The position numbers were made by a program, and so were the translations under genes. Positions 1 to 6,603 of a DNA stretch of 24,920 nt are shown piece after piece. Each line of letters starts with the position of its first letter. The stretch's first letter is position 1. The notes under the pieces are model-generated. The model made no database searches. It was not told the DNA's origin and saw nothing but the letters and a program-made list of their open reading frames with translations. This DNA comes from an uncultured Acetatifactor sp. Lineage in GTDB: Bacteria; Bacillota; Clostridia; Lachnospirales; Lachnospiraceae. Where the stretch lies: contig CAJTKW010000041.1 of NCBI GenBank assembly GCA_910577035.1, forward strand, positions 1 to 24,920, read 5' to 3'.

Positions 1-40
1 ATTTTTCGGGACATTTTCAAAAATGCTTGACAGTGCTTTT

Positions 41-165
41 TTATTTCGCTTTATTCTTTGAAACTGTTTTTACTTTTGTAAAAAGATTCTTGCCGGATTC
101 TATGACATTTTCGGTGTCAGGTACCATCTTTTCACCATACAGATCCTGATACAGCCCGGTCTCCG
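41..165 (-). other. Downstream flank of trmD with an open frame that could be its displaced tail
   Basis: No complete gene is visible between the trmD stop (166-168) and the window edge. On the minus strand, one of the two frames not used by trmD is open from 289 down to a TAA at 41-43. The part beyond the trmD stop reads as a plausible hydrophilic, lysine-rich tail of about 40 residues, with pieces such as LYQDLYGEKMVPDTENVIES. It has no ribosome binding site of its own. A one-base slip in the A6 run at 171-176 (T6 on the coding strand) would join it to the trmD-GNAT reading frame. It may be a decayed or frameshifted C-terminus, or chance. No terminator is clear here, and rplS, which often follows trmD, is not seen. 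Confidence 0.3.
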
Positions 166-1944
166 TTACGAAAAAACCTGTTTTCCCCGCCGCAGCCAGT
201 ATAACTCCCGGCCTGCCCTGTACAGCCCCAGTTTCTCCAGAAGATGCTCCATGACCCGGATACCCTCCCGTTCGAGAGTTCTCTCCGGGTTAAGCTCCGC
301 CTCCCGGCCTTCACCCGGCTCAGTCATCTTTTCCAAACCGGAAGACTCCTCCTGATATTTCTCCGGTTCGAAGCCATCCCGCCGCAGATGAAGGTAAGGA
401 GTCCGGCCCTGCTCCAGAATACGATTGATATTGTAGGACAGCAGCGCTTCCCCTATACCCTGCCTGCGATATTCTTCCTCCACGTATAGCAGCCCCATGC
501 CGCCTCCTCTGTGTATTCCAACAAAGCCGATCTGCCTGCCCTCCGCAAAGGCGCCGTACATTGCTCCGGCACGAATGCGCTCCTGCAGATACTTCTCCGT
601 TTCCCGGCAGCAGCCTTTTCCACTGCTGACATAATCCAGATCCCCGACAGTCAGTCTGCGGATGTCCCTGTATCGAACCGGCAGCGTCTGTCTCGGAGTG
701 TAAAGATACTGGCTGAATTTCCCGCAGGGTCTGAACCCTCTTTCCAAAAGCTTTTCCGCCAGCCTCCCTTCCGGGACTGCCATCCACTCTGCTTCCTCCG
801 GCACCGCGGACAGCAACACCTCCGGCCTCACGCCGGTCTTTCCTCCTCCGGGCTCCTCAGACAACAATACCTCCGGCTTCACTCCGGTCTTTCCTCCCCC
901 GGGCTCCTCAGACGACAACACCTCCGGCCTCACGCCGGTCTTTCCTCCTCCGGGCTCATGGGACAGCATACAGACCCTTGCCTCCCAATCACAGACAAGA
1001 ATCCCTCCGTCCCTTCGATACAGGATTTCTCCCCGGCCCGCAGCAAGGCTCTCCATAATGTGGATCTGGTTTCTCTTATCCTTTGCCATGCTTTGAATCA
1101 GTGCCTGCTTCTCCTGATACTTTTTATATAGATCAGGACGCACTGCCGCAGTCCGTTCCTCTGCCCGCTCCAGTCTCCAACGCTCCACTTTCCTGTGATC
1201 GCCGGACAGGAGAACCTCCGGCACCTTCTTTCCGTGCCATGTCTCAGGCCGGGAATACTGAGGGTATTCCAGCAGATCCCCATGAAAGCTCTCTGCCTCC
1301 GCAGAAACCTCATTTCCCAGGACTCCGGGCACCAGCCTTCCCACCGCATCCACGATCACCATGGCTGCCAGCTCCCCGCCGGTGAGTACATAGTCTCCAA
1401 TGGAAATGTAGTCTGTCACCACTTCCTCCAGAACCCGCTCGTCAATGCCCTCATAATGCCCACAGAGGATAACAAGCTCCTCTTCTTCGGCAAGCTCCCT
1501 GGCCTTTCTCTGGGTGAAGGGCTCCCCCTGGGGCGTGACATAAATGGTTCTCGGACGTCTGGTCCTGCCCTCCGGCACATCGGACGTGCCGCTGTCAGCA
1601 GTATCCTTTCCCATTCCGGCGGCATTTTCCCCGGCCACAGCCTCTTTGCCCATGGTAATATCTTTCCTGGAAATATCCTCCCTGGCAATGTTTTCCCCGG
1701 CAGCTTCATCCCCATTCCCGCAGACGGATTTCCAGGCATCAAAAACAGGCTGCGCCTGCATTAACATGCCTGCGCCGCCGCCATATGGGTAATCGTCCAC
1801 TCTGCCATGCTTCTCCAATGTAAAATCCCTGATATTAACCGGATTCAGCCGGATCAGTCCCTTTTCCACAGCCCGGCCTATAATACTTGTCTCCAGCCCC
1901 TGCCTTACCATCTCCGGAAAAAGTGTTACTATATGGAATTTCAT
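166..1944 (-). CDS. trmD: TrmD tRNA (guanine-37-N1)-methyltransferase fused to a C-terminal GNAT acetyltransferase domain
   Basis: Residues 1-280 of 592 are TrmD, the SPOUT enzyme that uses S-adenosylmethionine to methylate G37 next to the anticodon. Visible landmarks are the N-terminal MKFHIVTLFPEM, VDDYPYGGGAGM (49-60), the trefoil-knot segments CGHYEGIDERV (161-171) and SIGDYVLTGGEL (181-192), and LLSGDHRKVERWR (245-257). TrmD proteins are usually about 240 residues. This one has roughly 50 extra residues at about 75-128, rich in Gly, Glu, Lys and Asp. Residues 300-592 form a second module with a GNAT acetyl-CoA motif, YRRQGIG (492-498), and a typical ending, KLGLYRAGRELYWL. Three 17-residue repeats (330-380) lie inside this module. 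E218 stands where the E. coli catalytic base D169 is expected. ATG 1944 is chosen because GGAGGG lies 5 nt upstream and the TrmD N-terminus begins there; an in-frame ATG at 1956 is also possible. The substrate of the GNAT part is unknown. Confidence 0.9.
   Translation of the reverse strand: MKFHIVTLFPEMVRQGLETSIIGRAVEKGLIRLNPVNIRDFTLEKHGRVDDYPYGGGAGMLMQAQPVFDAWKSVCGNGDEAAGENIAREDISRKDITMGKEAVAGENAAGMGKDTADSGTSDVPEGRTRRPRTIYVTPQGEPFTQRKARELAEEEELVILCGHYEGIDERVLEEVVTDYISIGDYVLTGGELAAMVIVDAVGRLVPGVLGNEVSAEAESFHGDLLEYPQYSRPETWHGKKVPEVLLSGDHRKVERWRLERAEERTAAVRPDLYKKYQEKQALIQSMAKDKRNQIHIMESLAAGRGEILYRRDGGILVCDWEARVCMLSHEPGGGKTGVRPEVLSSEEPGGGKTGVKPEVLLSEEPGGGKTGVRPEVLLSAVPEEAEWMAVPEGRLAEKLLERGFRPCGKFSQYLYTPRQTLPVRYRDIRRLTVGDLDYVSSGKGCCRETEKYLQERIRAGAMYGAFAEGRQIGFVGIHRGGGMGLLYVEEEYRRQGIGEALLSYNINRILEQGRTPYLHLRRDGFEPEKYQEESSGLEKMTEPGEGREAELNPERTLEREGIRVMEHLLEKLGLYRAGRELYWLRRGKQVFS
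809..961 (-). repeat. Three in-frame tandem copies of a 51-bp unit inside trmD
   Basis: Units lie at 809-859, 860-910 and 911-961. They differ at only a handful of bases, mostly in the middle unit and at the outer edges. Each encodes 17 residues of the form EPGGGKTGVRPEVLLSE, giving protein residues 330-380 of the TrmD-GNAT fusion. Because the unit length is a multiple of three, copy-number change would leave the frame intact. The segment lies between two recognisable parts of the GNAT-side module and is probably a flexible loop. Confidence 0.95.
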
Positions 1945-1948
1945 GCTG

Positions 1949-2056
1949 CCCTCCATGATTCCCTTCGCGGAATCTCACAATCCCAAGGCCAAAAGGTAAG
2001 CCTGCAGAGAATGCCGTACAAGGCGAACCGCTTCGCCTGGGCATTCTCTGATGTGA
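1949..2056 (-). repeat. Dispersed palindromic element, copy 1, carrying the trmD ribosome binding site
   Basis: This intergenic stretch is related to the one in front of ftsY (9825-9919). Shared blocks, read on the minus strand, are TCACA near the 5' end, GAGAATGCCC, then GGCATTCTC, then TGTGAGATTCCGCG, and finally GGAATCATGGAGGG, which is the trmD Shine-Dalgarno. Internal inverted repeats pair 2006-2015 with 2040-2049 and 2021-2027 with 2032-2038, so the RNA would fold into a hairpin. The loop and right flank differ from copy 2 while the arms are kept. It fills most of the gap between the methyltransferase stop and trmD. Confidence 0.8.
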
Positions 2057-2104
2057 AAAAAGTCAATGACAGTATCATACCATATTCCCGGAAATAGTCA
2101 ATTA

Positions 2105-2809
2105 TCAGTTCCCCTTTCCTGCTATGATGATGGTTGCGCCGTCAGGATCGTCCAATACTTTTGCAATGGCAAAACCTGCCTCCTGGAGCAATTTGCTTTC
2201 ATGTTCCAGAGTCAGCGGAATATCAAAATGTACAAAGCAATTGTCAGGTATGCCGAACTTCTTTCTCTTTTTCAGATATTCGTCCCGTAGCAGCTCTTCC
2301 TCCTCGTCGCAGCAGGCGATATAATCTGCCAAAATGAAAACCCCTCCATCCTTCAGGCCATTCCAGAGCTTTTGATACAATTCCCCTTTTCGCTCCGGCA
2401 GGAAATGGTGCAGGCTTTCAAAGGAAACAGCGGCATCCCATTTACCCCAGCCAAAATCATATTGAAAATAATCCAGGCATACCGTGGTCAGCCTCTTATC
2501 GGAGTGCTTTTCCCTCAGCTTATCCAACATACCTTCGCATAAATCAATACCCGTCACTTCTATATCCGGATTCCTTTTCCAGATCTGGTCCAGCTCCAGA
2601 CCGGTTCCGCAGCCCAGATCCAGAATTCTCCGGCATTCCGCCGGCAGGCTTTCGGCAAACACCTGATAGGACTTTTCCCAGATCGACATATGTTCCTCAT
2701 AATCAGCCAGTCGCTTTGTAAAAAAGTCAGACATCTCCTCCAAGGGAGTATCTGCTATATCCTGAAGCCACTGTTTTAATTCCTGCATATAAGTTTCCCT
2801 GGATTTCAT
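2105..2809 (-). CDS. Class I SAM-dependent methyltransferase
   Basis: A 234-residue protein with a Rossmann-type methyltransferase core. Motif I is LDLGCGTGLELDQIW (63-77), the acidic end of strand beta-2 is VTGIDLCEGML (85-95), and a post-motif segment WDAAVSFESLHHF (124-136) fits the SAM-binding fold. It resembles small UbiE/Tam-like methyltransferases whose substrates cannot be read from sequence. The start is supported by AAGGAGGAG 8 nt upstream. It sits between a CD3324-like gene and trmD, in the gap where rimM and trmD are usually adjacent, and the repeat element separates it from trmD. No clear promoter was found in the 168 bp upstream; a hairpin GTGCCG/CGGCAC lies there. The enzyme class is secure, the substrate unknown. 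Confidence 0.85.
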   Translation of the reverse strand: MKSRETYMQELKQWLQDIADTPLEEMSDFFTKRLADYEEHMSIWEKSYQVFAESLPAECRRILDLGCGTGLELDQIWKRNPDIEVTGIDLCEGMLDKLREKHSDKRLTTVCLDYFQYDFGWGKWDAAVSFESLHHFLPERKGELYQKLWNGLKDGGVFILADYIACCDEEEELLRDEYLKKRKKFGIPDNCFVHFDIPLTLEHESKLLQEAGFAIAKVLDDPDGATIIIAGKGN

Positions 2810-2977
2810 GGTATTTCTCCTCCTTCATATGGCAGTGCCGCCGCAGCCGGCACAAATAATGAGTAGTTCTTTCGGAAACAAGCATACCACATTTTATCTG
2901 CCAATCCTACCTCGCCCTTTTTTCCAAAAATGAATGAGCCGGTTCCAAAATCCACTGATTCCGGCCCGGCCCATTTT

Positions 2978-3250
2978 TCAGTTACCTGTCTGTTTTCTCA
3001 GGATACGCTGTATGCTTTTCTCCGACAAATAGTATTTGCAGGCCAATTCCGATGTCCTGCTTCCCGCAAGATACTCCCCGTAGATTTCCCGGTCACGCTT
3101 CAAAAGCTCCTGCTTAGTCTGTGTGCCCGTGCCCCATGCCTGCCGCCGGGACGGTTTACGGGGGATGTAAATACTTTCTCCGTCAACATACTGCTGTATC
3201 AGCTCTACTACCTCAATCGGCAGAATTTCTTCTGCTCTGATATAGCCCAT
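2978..3250 (-). CDS. Small helix-turn-helix protein, CD3324-like
   Basis: A 90-residue protein starting MGYIRAEEILPIEVVELIQQ. The middle carries GESIYIPRK and the end carries a helix-turn-helix-like segment, SELACKYYLSEKSIQRILRK (67-86). This layout matches, from memory, the small Clostridia proteins annotated as CD3324 family, whose role is not established. The C-terminal segment suggests DNA binding, so a regulator is a reasonable guess. AGGAGGC lies 6 nt before ATG 3250. The gene is preceded by a 236-bp leader with hairpins and followed by a GC-rich inverted repeat, GCCGG/CCGGC, near 2930-2965. Confidence 0.75.
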   Translation of the reverse strand: MGYIRAEEILPIEVVELIQQYVDGESIYIPRKPSRRQAWGTGTQTKQELLKRDREIYGEYLAGSRTSELACKYYLSEKSIQRILRKQTGN

Positions 3251-3486
3251 ATCTGCCTCCTAAAATTTCCCGCCTGCGCATTGCGGCGTACAGGCGGATA
3301 TTATAATTTTCAGGATTCGCGTTGGCTATAACAATCTTTTATTCTTGCAATAGCCGGCGCTATGCAGCTATAACATATCTTTTCATAAAATTCTCCTTTC
3401 TGTAACCTCCCTGCAGGTGCCGTACCCCGGTAATACCGTCCATGACAGCACCGTCCCTTTGCGGTATTGCATCCCTATATTGCCGT
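3251..3486 (-). other. Structured leader between rimM and the CD3324-like gene
   Basis: No full-length gene. On the minus strand, reading from the rimM stop, the stretch holds: an inverted repeat AATACCG/CGGTATT; a strong ribosome binding site AAAGGAG followed by a very short reading frame; two near-identical stretches AGATATGTTATAGC and AGATTGTTATAGC; a near-palindrome ATAGCGCCGGCTAT; and a hairpin CCGCCTG/CAGGCGG just before the ribosome binding site of the next gene. No T-rich terminator is apparent, so rimM transcripts could run through. Confidence 0.55.
3360..3386 (-). CDS. Possible 8-codon leader peptide or frameshifted small ORF
   Basis: ATG at 3386 has AAAGGAG 6 nt upstream, as good as any start in the window, but the frame stops after MKRYVIAA. 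If one base were lost near the fourth codon, the frame would continue for about 20 more residues (YSCIAPAIARIKDCYSQRES) to a TGA. It could therefore be a regulatory leader peptide, a broken small gene, or chance. Hairpins lie on both sides. Confidence 0.3.
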   Translation of the reverse strand: MKRYVIAA

Positions 3487-3999
3487 CTACAGGTCCAGCA
3501 GCCCTTCCAGAATATGAATTCTGATATATCCTGCCTCTATGTCCACTTCCAGGACACATTGCCTGATTGCCGGAAGAAGCAGCTTCCTGCCGTCGTCCAG
3601 TTCAATGTCATACACATCGTTGGCCCCGGTCTCTATCACATCCTGTAAACGGCCTATCTTTCCTCCGTCCTCGTCCCGTACCTCCAGCCCGATCAGGTCC
3701 GCCACAAAGTACTCGTCCTTTGCCAGCCTGACCGCATTTTTTCTGGTGACGAGGAGGGATGCCCGGCGGTATTTCTCCACATCGTTGATGTTGTCCATCC
3801 CCTTGAATTTCAGGATGACAAACTGCTTAAAGAATTTGACGCCCTCCACCTCCAGCACCAGACGCTCCTTTCCCGTGTCCAGAATAACCTCCTGCAGGCG
3901 CTTGAACCGCCTGGGATCATCCGTTGTGGGAAATACCTTTACTTCTCCCCTGATTCCATGGGTAGAGGTAATCACCCCCACCTGAAAAAAATCTTCCAT
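3487..3999 (-). CDS. rimM: Ribosome maturation factor RimM
   Basis: A 170-residue protein, the usual length for RimM, which binds ribosomal protein uS19 and helps mature the 30S head. The N-terminal RimM domain starts MEDFFQVGVITSTHGIRGEV, and the C-terminal PRC-barrel half has EYFVADLIGLEVRDEDG (97-113) and ETGANDVYDIELDDGR (123-138). An upstream in-frame ATG at 4065 would add 22 unrelated residues. ATG 3999 is preferred because the family starts there, with the purine-rich GGGGGAAAGGG just before it. It follows khpA after a 170-bp gap that contains a hairpin. Here rimM is separated from trmD by two accessory genes. Confidence 0.95.
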   Translation of the reverse strand: MEDFFQVGVITSTHGIRGEVKVFPTTDDPRRFKRLQEVILDTGKERLVLEVEGVKFFKQFVILKFKGMDNINDVEKYRRASLLVTRKNAVRLAKDEYFVADLIGLEVRDEDGGKIGRLQDVIETGANDVYDIELDDGRKLLLPAIRQCVLEVDIEAGYIRIHILEGLLDL

Positions 4000-4134
4000 T
4001 CCCTTTCCCCCGAAAAAAACACAGCCACGCATCCTTCTCTGGACAGGGCTGCCCGGCACGCTCAAGGTTCTCAGTCGTCCGGCTTACCGCAGGCAGCAAT
4101 AGGAACAAAACATACCACCTATAGCAGCAAACGA

Positions 4135-4164
4135 GGAGGAACCAGACCTGTTCCTCCCCTTTTT
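4135..4164. terminator. Hairpin between khpA and rimM, terminator-like on the plus strand
   Basis: Arms GGAGGAAC (4135-4142) and GTTCCTCC (4150-4157) pair perfectly around a 7-nt loop. On the plus strand the stem is followed by CCTTTTT, like an intrinsic terminator, although no plus-strand gene lies upstream. On the minus strand, which carries khpA and rimM, no T-run follows. It may therefore act there as an attenuating or mRNA-stabilising stem in the khpA-rimM spacer. Confidence 0.45.
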
Positions 4165-4169
4165 ACAGC

Positions 4170-4397
4170 TTACACAATTTCAACATCCACTCTTTTGTTA
4201 TCTTTGGATGATGCAGCCTTTACCACAGAACGAATCGCTTTTGCGATCCTGCCCTGCTTGCCGATAACCTTACCCATATCGGATGCAGCTACATGAAGTT
4301 CGATAACTGTATTTCTGCCTTCGCTCTTCTCGGTCACAACAACCTCATCCGGATTGTCTACAAGCGCTTTTGCTACTACTTCAACTAATTCCTTCAT
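4170..4397 (-). CDS. khpA: KH-domain RNA-binding protein KhpA (YlqC)
   Basis: A 75-residue protein consisting of a single KH domain. The signature GXXG loop is GKQG at residues 46-49 within MGKVIGKQGRIAKAIRSVV. KhpA binds RNA and in Firmicutes acts with KhpB/Jag in envelope and division control. GGAGG lies 7 nt upstream of ATG 4397; an upstream start at 4418 would bypass this site. The gene lies 24 bp after rpsP and ahead of rimM, the usual arrangement in Firmicutes, so co-transcription with the ffh-rpsP group is likely. Confidence 0.95.
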   Translation of the reverse strand: MKELVEVVAKALVDNPDEVVVTEKSEGRNTVIELHVAASDMGKVIGKQGRIAKAIRSVVKAASSKDNKRVDVEIV

Positions 4398-4421
4398 AAG
4401 CCACCTCCAAAGAATCAAAAT

Positions 4422-4667
4422 TTATTTTTCGATGCCGGCCACCTTAAACAGCTTAGCTACCTGCTCAGTAGGCTGAGCGCCTGTAGCCAGCCACTTCTTA
4501 GCCAGCTCCTCATTTACCTTGAAGGTGCTGGGATTGGTGCTGGGATCGTAGGTGCCGATCTCCTCAATAAATCTTCCGTCTCTGGGGGAACGAGAATCAG
4601 CCACAACGATTCTATAATAAGGAGCCTTCTTCTGTCCCATTCTTCTTAACCTGATCTTTACTGCCAT
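4422..4667 (-). CDS. rpsP: 30S ribosomal protein bS16
   Basis: An 81-residue protein beginning MAVKIRLRRMGQKKAPYYRI, the highly conserved bS16 N-terminus, followed by VADSRSPRDGRFIEEIGTYD. It is a small-subunit protein needed for 30S assembly. ATG 4667 follows GGAGG with 8-nt spacing; a further in-frame ATG at 4691 lies upstream of that site and is not used. The 99 bp between ffh and rpsP hold two small hairpins on the minus strand, CGCC/GGCG and CCTGT/ACAGG, which could be a leader structure. Confidence 0.97.
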   Translation of the reverse strand: MAVKIRLRRMGQKKAPYYRIVVADSRSPRDGRFIEEIGTYDPSTNPSTFKVNEELAKKWLATGAQPTEQVAKLFKVAGIEK

Positions 4668-4766
4668 TGCTTTTTCCTCCATTGATAACATTTAATATGT
4701 TTTTTTGGACTTTCGCCCTGTATATGAACAGGTTTCCCGCCAACCGGCGTTCTCCCGTATTCATCT

Positions 4767-6134
4767 CTAAAACGGGAAGCCGCCTTTTCTGCCGGGAAAT
4801 CCCCCGAACATTCCCCTTCCGTGCTTTCCCCCGCCGCCAAACTGCTTCATTACCTTCTGGCTCTGTTCAAACTGCTTGATAAAACGGTTGACCACCGCCA
4901 CATCCACTCCGGCCCCCCTGGCAATCCGATATTTCCTCCGGGGGTTCAACAGCTTGGGGTTGCGCCTTTCCTCCTTTGTCATGGAAAGGACAATGGCCTC
5001 TGACTGTTTCAGCTGTCTGTCAGACGCTTCCGAGTCAATATCCGTACTCTTTATGCCCATCCCCGGCAGCATTCCCAGAATGCTGGACAGGCCGCCCATA
5101 TTCCGCATTTGCTTCAGGCTTTCCAGGTAGTCCTCAAAATCAAACTTCCCCTTCTTCATCCTGCCTGCCATCTCGCGGCTTTTTTCTTCATCTATGTCTA
5201 TGTTCTCCTGGGCTTTTTCAATCAGGGACAGCACATCCCCCATGCCCAGAATCCTGTTTGCCATACGGTCCGGATAGAACTGCTCCAGATCGGAAAGCTT
5301 CTCGCCCATGCTGACATACAGGATAGGCTTTCCGGTAACCGCTTTAATGGAAAGCGCAGCGCCGCCCCTGGTGTCACCGTCCATCTTGGAGAGAACCACC
5401 CCGTCTATGCCCACCTTCTCATCAAACTCTTTTGCCACATTCACGGCATCCTGGCCGGTCATGGCATCTACCACCAGCAGCGTCTGGTGCACTGCGACGC
5501 CGGCCTTGATCTCCTGCAGCTCCGCCATCATATCCTCGTCAATGTGGAGACGGCCCGCAGTATCCAGGATTACAACATTGTGTCCGTTCTTCTCCGCATG
5601 GGCTATGGCTGCCCTGGCGATTTCCACAGGCTTGTGGTCCGTTCCCATTTCAAACACGTCCACTTCCTGTTTCCTGCCGTTGATCTGCAATTGTTCAATG
5701 GCTGCCGGCCTGTATATATCGCAGGCAGCCAGCAGGGATTTCTTCCCCCTGGTTTTCAGCTTCCCGGCGATCTTTGCCACCGCCGTAGTCTTTCCTGCAC
5801 CCTGAAGGCCGGCCATCATAATCACGGTGACAGCCTTCCCCGGCTGCATGGCAATCTCCGTGGTATCGCTTCCCATAAGGGCTATCAGCTCTTCGTTTAC
5901 GATCTTGATTACCATCTGCCCGGGATTTAAGCCATTCATGACGTCCTGCCCGATGGCACGTTCCTCCACAGCCTTGATGAACTGCTTCACCACCCTGAAA
6001 TTGACATCGGCTTCCAGCAGCGCCATTTTCACTTCCTTCAGCGCCGCCCTGACGTCCTCTTCCGTAAGCCTGCCCTTGCTGCGCAGATTCCTGAATACTC
6101 TTTGAAGTTTATCCGTTAAGCTCTCAAATGCCAC
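4767..6134 (-). CDS. ffh: Signal recognition particle GTPase Ffh (SRP54)
   Basis: A 455-residue protein, typical for Ffh. It binds 4.5S/SRP RNA and hydrophobic signal sequences and delivers ribosomes to FtsY at the membrane. The N domain (1-95) is followed by the G domain with P-loop GLQGAGKTT (109-117), DTAGRLH (191-197) and SKMDGDTRGG (249-258). The methionine-rich M domain includes GMLPGMGIK (354-362), and a glycine-rich tail ends GRKGGFPF. The start MAFESLTDKLQRV is canonical, with AGGTGG and an upstream AAGGAG before the ATG. It lies 35 bp after ylxM, the usual SRP pair. Confidence 0.98.
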   Translation of the reverse strand: MAFESLTDKLQRVFRNLRSKGRLTEEDVRAALKEVKMALLEADVNFRVVKQFIKAVEERAIGQDVMNGLNPGQMVIKIVNEELIALMGSDTTEIAMQPGKAVTVIMMAGLQGAGKTTAVAKIAGKLKTRGKKSLLAACDIYRPAAIEQLQINGRKQEVDVFEMGTDHKPVEIARAAIAHAEKNGHNVVILDTAGRLHIDEDMMAELQEIKAGVAVHQTLLVVDAMTGQDAVNVAKEFDEKVGIDGVVLSKMDGDTRGGAALSIKAVTGKPILYVSMGEKLSDLEQFYPDRMANRILGMGDVLSLIEKAQENIDIDEEKSREMAGRMKKGKFDFEDYLESLKQMRNMGGLSSILGMLPGMGIKSTDIDSEASDRQLKQSEAIVLSMTKEERRNPKLLNPRRKYRIARGAGVDVAVVNRFIKQFEQSQKVMKQFGGGGKHGRGMFGGFPGRKGGFPF

Positions 6135-6169
6135 CTGCGACTCCTTATACCCGTCTGAATTTACCGCCC

Positions 6170-6526
6170 CTAAAGCTCCTCCTGCAATTCCCTGGATAAC
6201 ATGCCTATGCGCTCCAGCCTGTCCTGAAGCTCCCCTGCAGATTCCCCTTCCCCGGGCACCCCGGATAATTCCTGAATCTCGCGGACTGTCTCCTTCGCCT
6301 TTGCAAAACGTTCCACCAGATGAAGCTTATTCTCATACTCTCTTAGGATTTTATTGCAGCGCCTGATCAGATCGTGAACTCCCTGCCTGCTGATGCCGCA
6401 CTCTTCAGCGATCTCCCCCAGAGACAGGTCGTTATACACTGCTTCCGTATATACCAGACGCTGATGCTCCGTCAGCAGCTCGCCGTAAAAATCAAACAGC
6501 ATCGTCTGTTCATAAATCTTATCCAT
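6170..6526 (-). CDS. ylxM: YlxM-type SRP-associated helix-turn-helix protein
   Basis: A 118-residue protein close to the usual YlxM length. A sigma-70 region 4-like helix-turn-helix lies at about 37-56, LGEIAEECGISRQGVHDLIR. YlxM is encoded next to ffh and in some species binds or modulates the SRP. ATG 6526 is chosen because the in-frame TTG further up at 6592 is actually the -35 box of the promoter, so the longer reading frame is not a gene start. The ribosome binding site is weak (GAGG, 14 nt from the ATG). It is the first gene of ylxM-ffh-rpsP-khpA-rimM. Confidence 0.93.
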   Translation of the reverse strand: MDKIYEQTMLFDFYGELLTEHQRLVYTEAVYNDLSLGEIAEECGISRQGVHDLIRRCNKILREYENKLHLVERFAKAKETVREIQELSGVPGEGESAGELQDRLERIGMLSRELQEEL

Positions 6527-6563
6527 TTGCCTGACTGCCTCTGATTTCCTTATGACTCTGCCT

Positions 6564-6592
6564 ATCTTACTATATCCCGGCCCGGGTGTCAA
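6564..6592 (-). promoter_or_regulatory. Sigma-A type promoter for ylxM-ffh-rpsP-khpA-rimM
   Basis: TTGACA (6592-6587) is followed, after a 17-bp GC-rich spacer, by TAAGAT (6569-6564). The ylxM start codon lies 38 bp further on. The -35 hexamer begins only 11 bp after the stop of the YitT-type gene, so the SRP operon gets its own start point despite lying downstream of yitT. Confidence 0.8.
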
Positions 6593-6603
6593 GTATTTTT
6601 TCT

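Noticed and set aside
809..961. Possible CRISPR array
   Set aside because: The 51-bp units are contiguous, with no spacers, and are in frame within a coding gene.
5109..5930. Long plus-strand open frame opposite ffh
   Set aside because: It is antisense to the conserved ffh coding region, with no start signals; GC-biased third positions create such shadows. The same applies to plus-strand frames over smc, rnc, plsX and MATE.
6527..6592. N-terminal extension of YlxM beginning at TTG 6592
   Set aside because: That TTG is the -35 hexamer of the operon promoter and the extra residues do not resemble YlxM.
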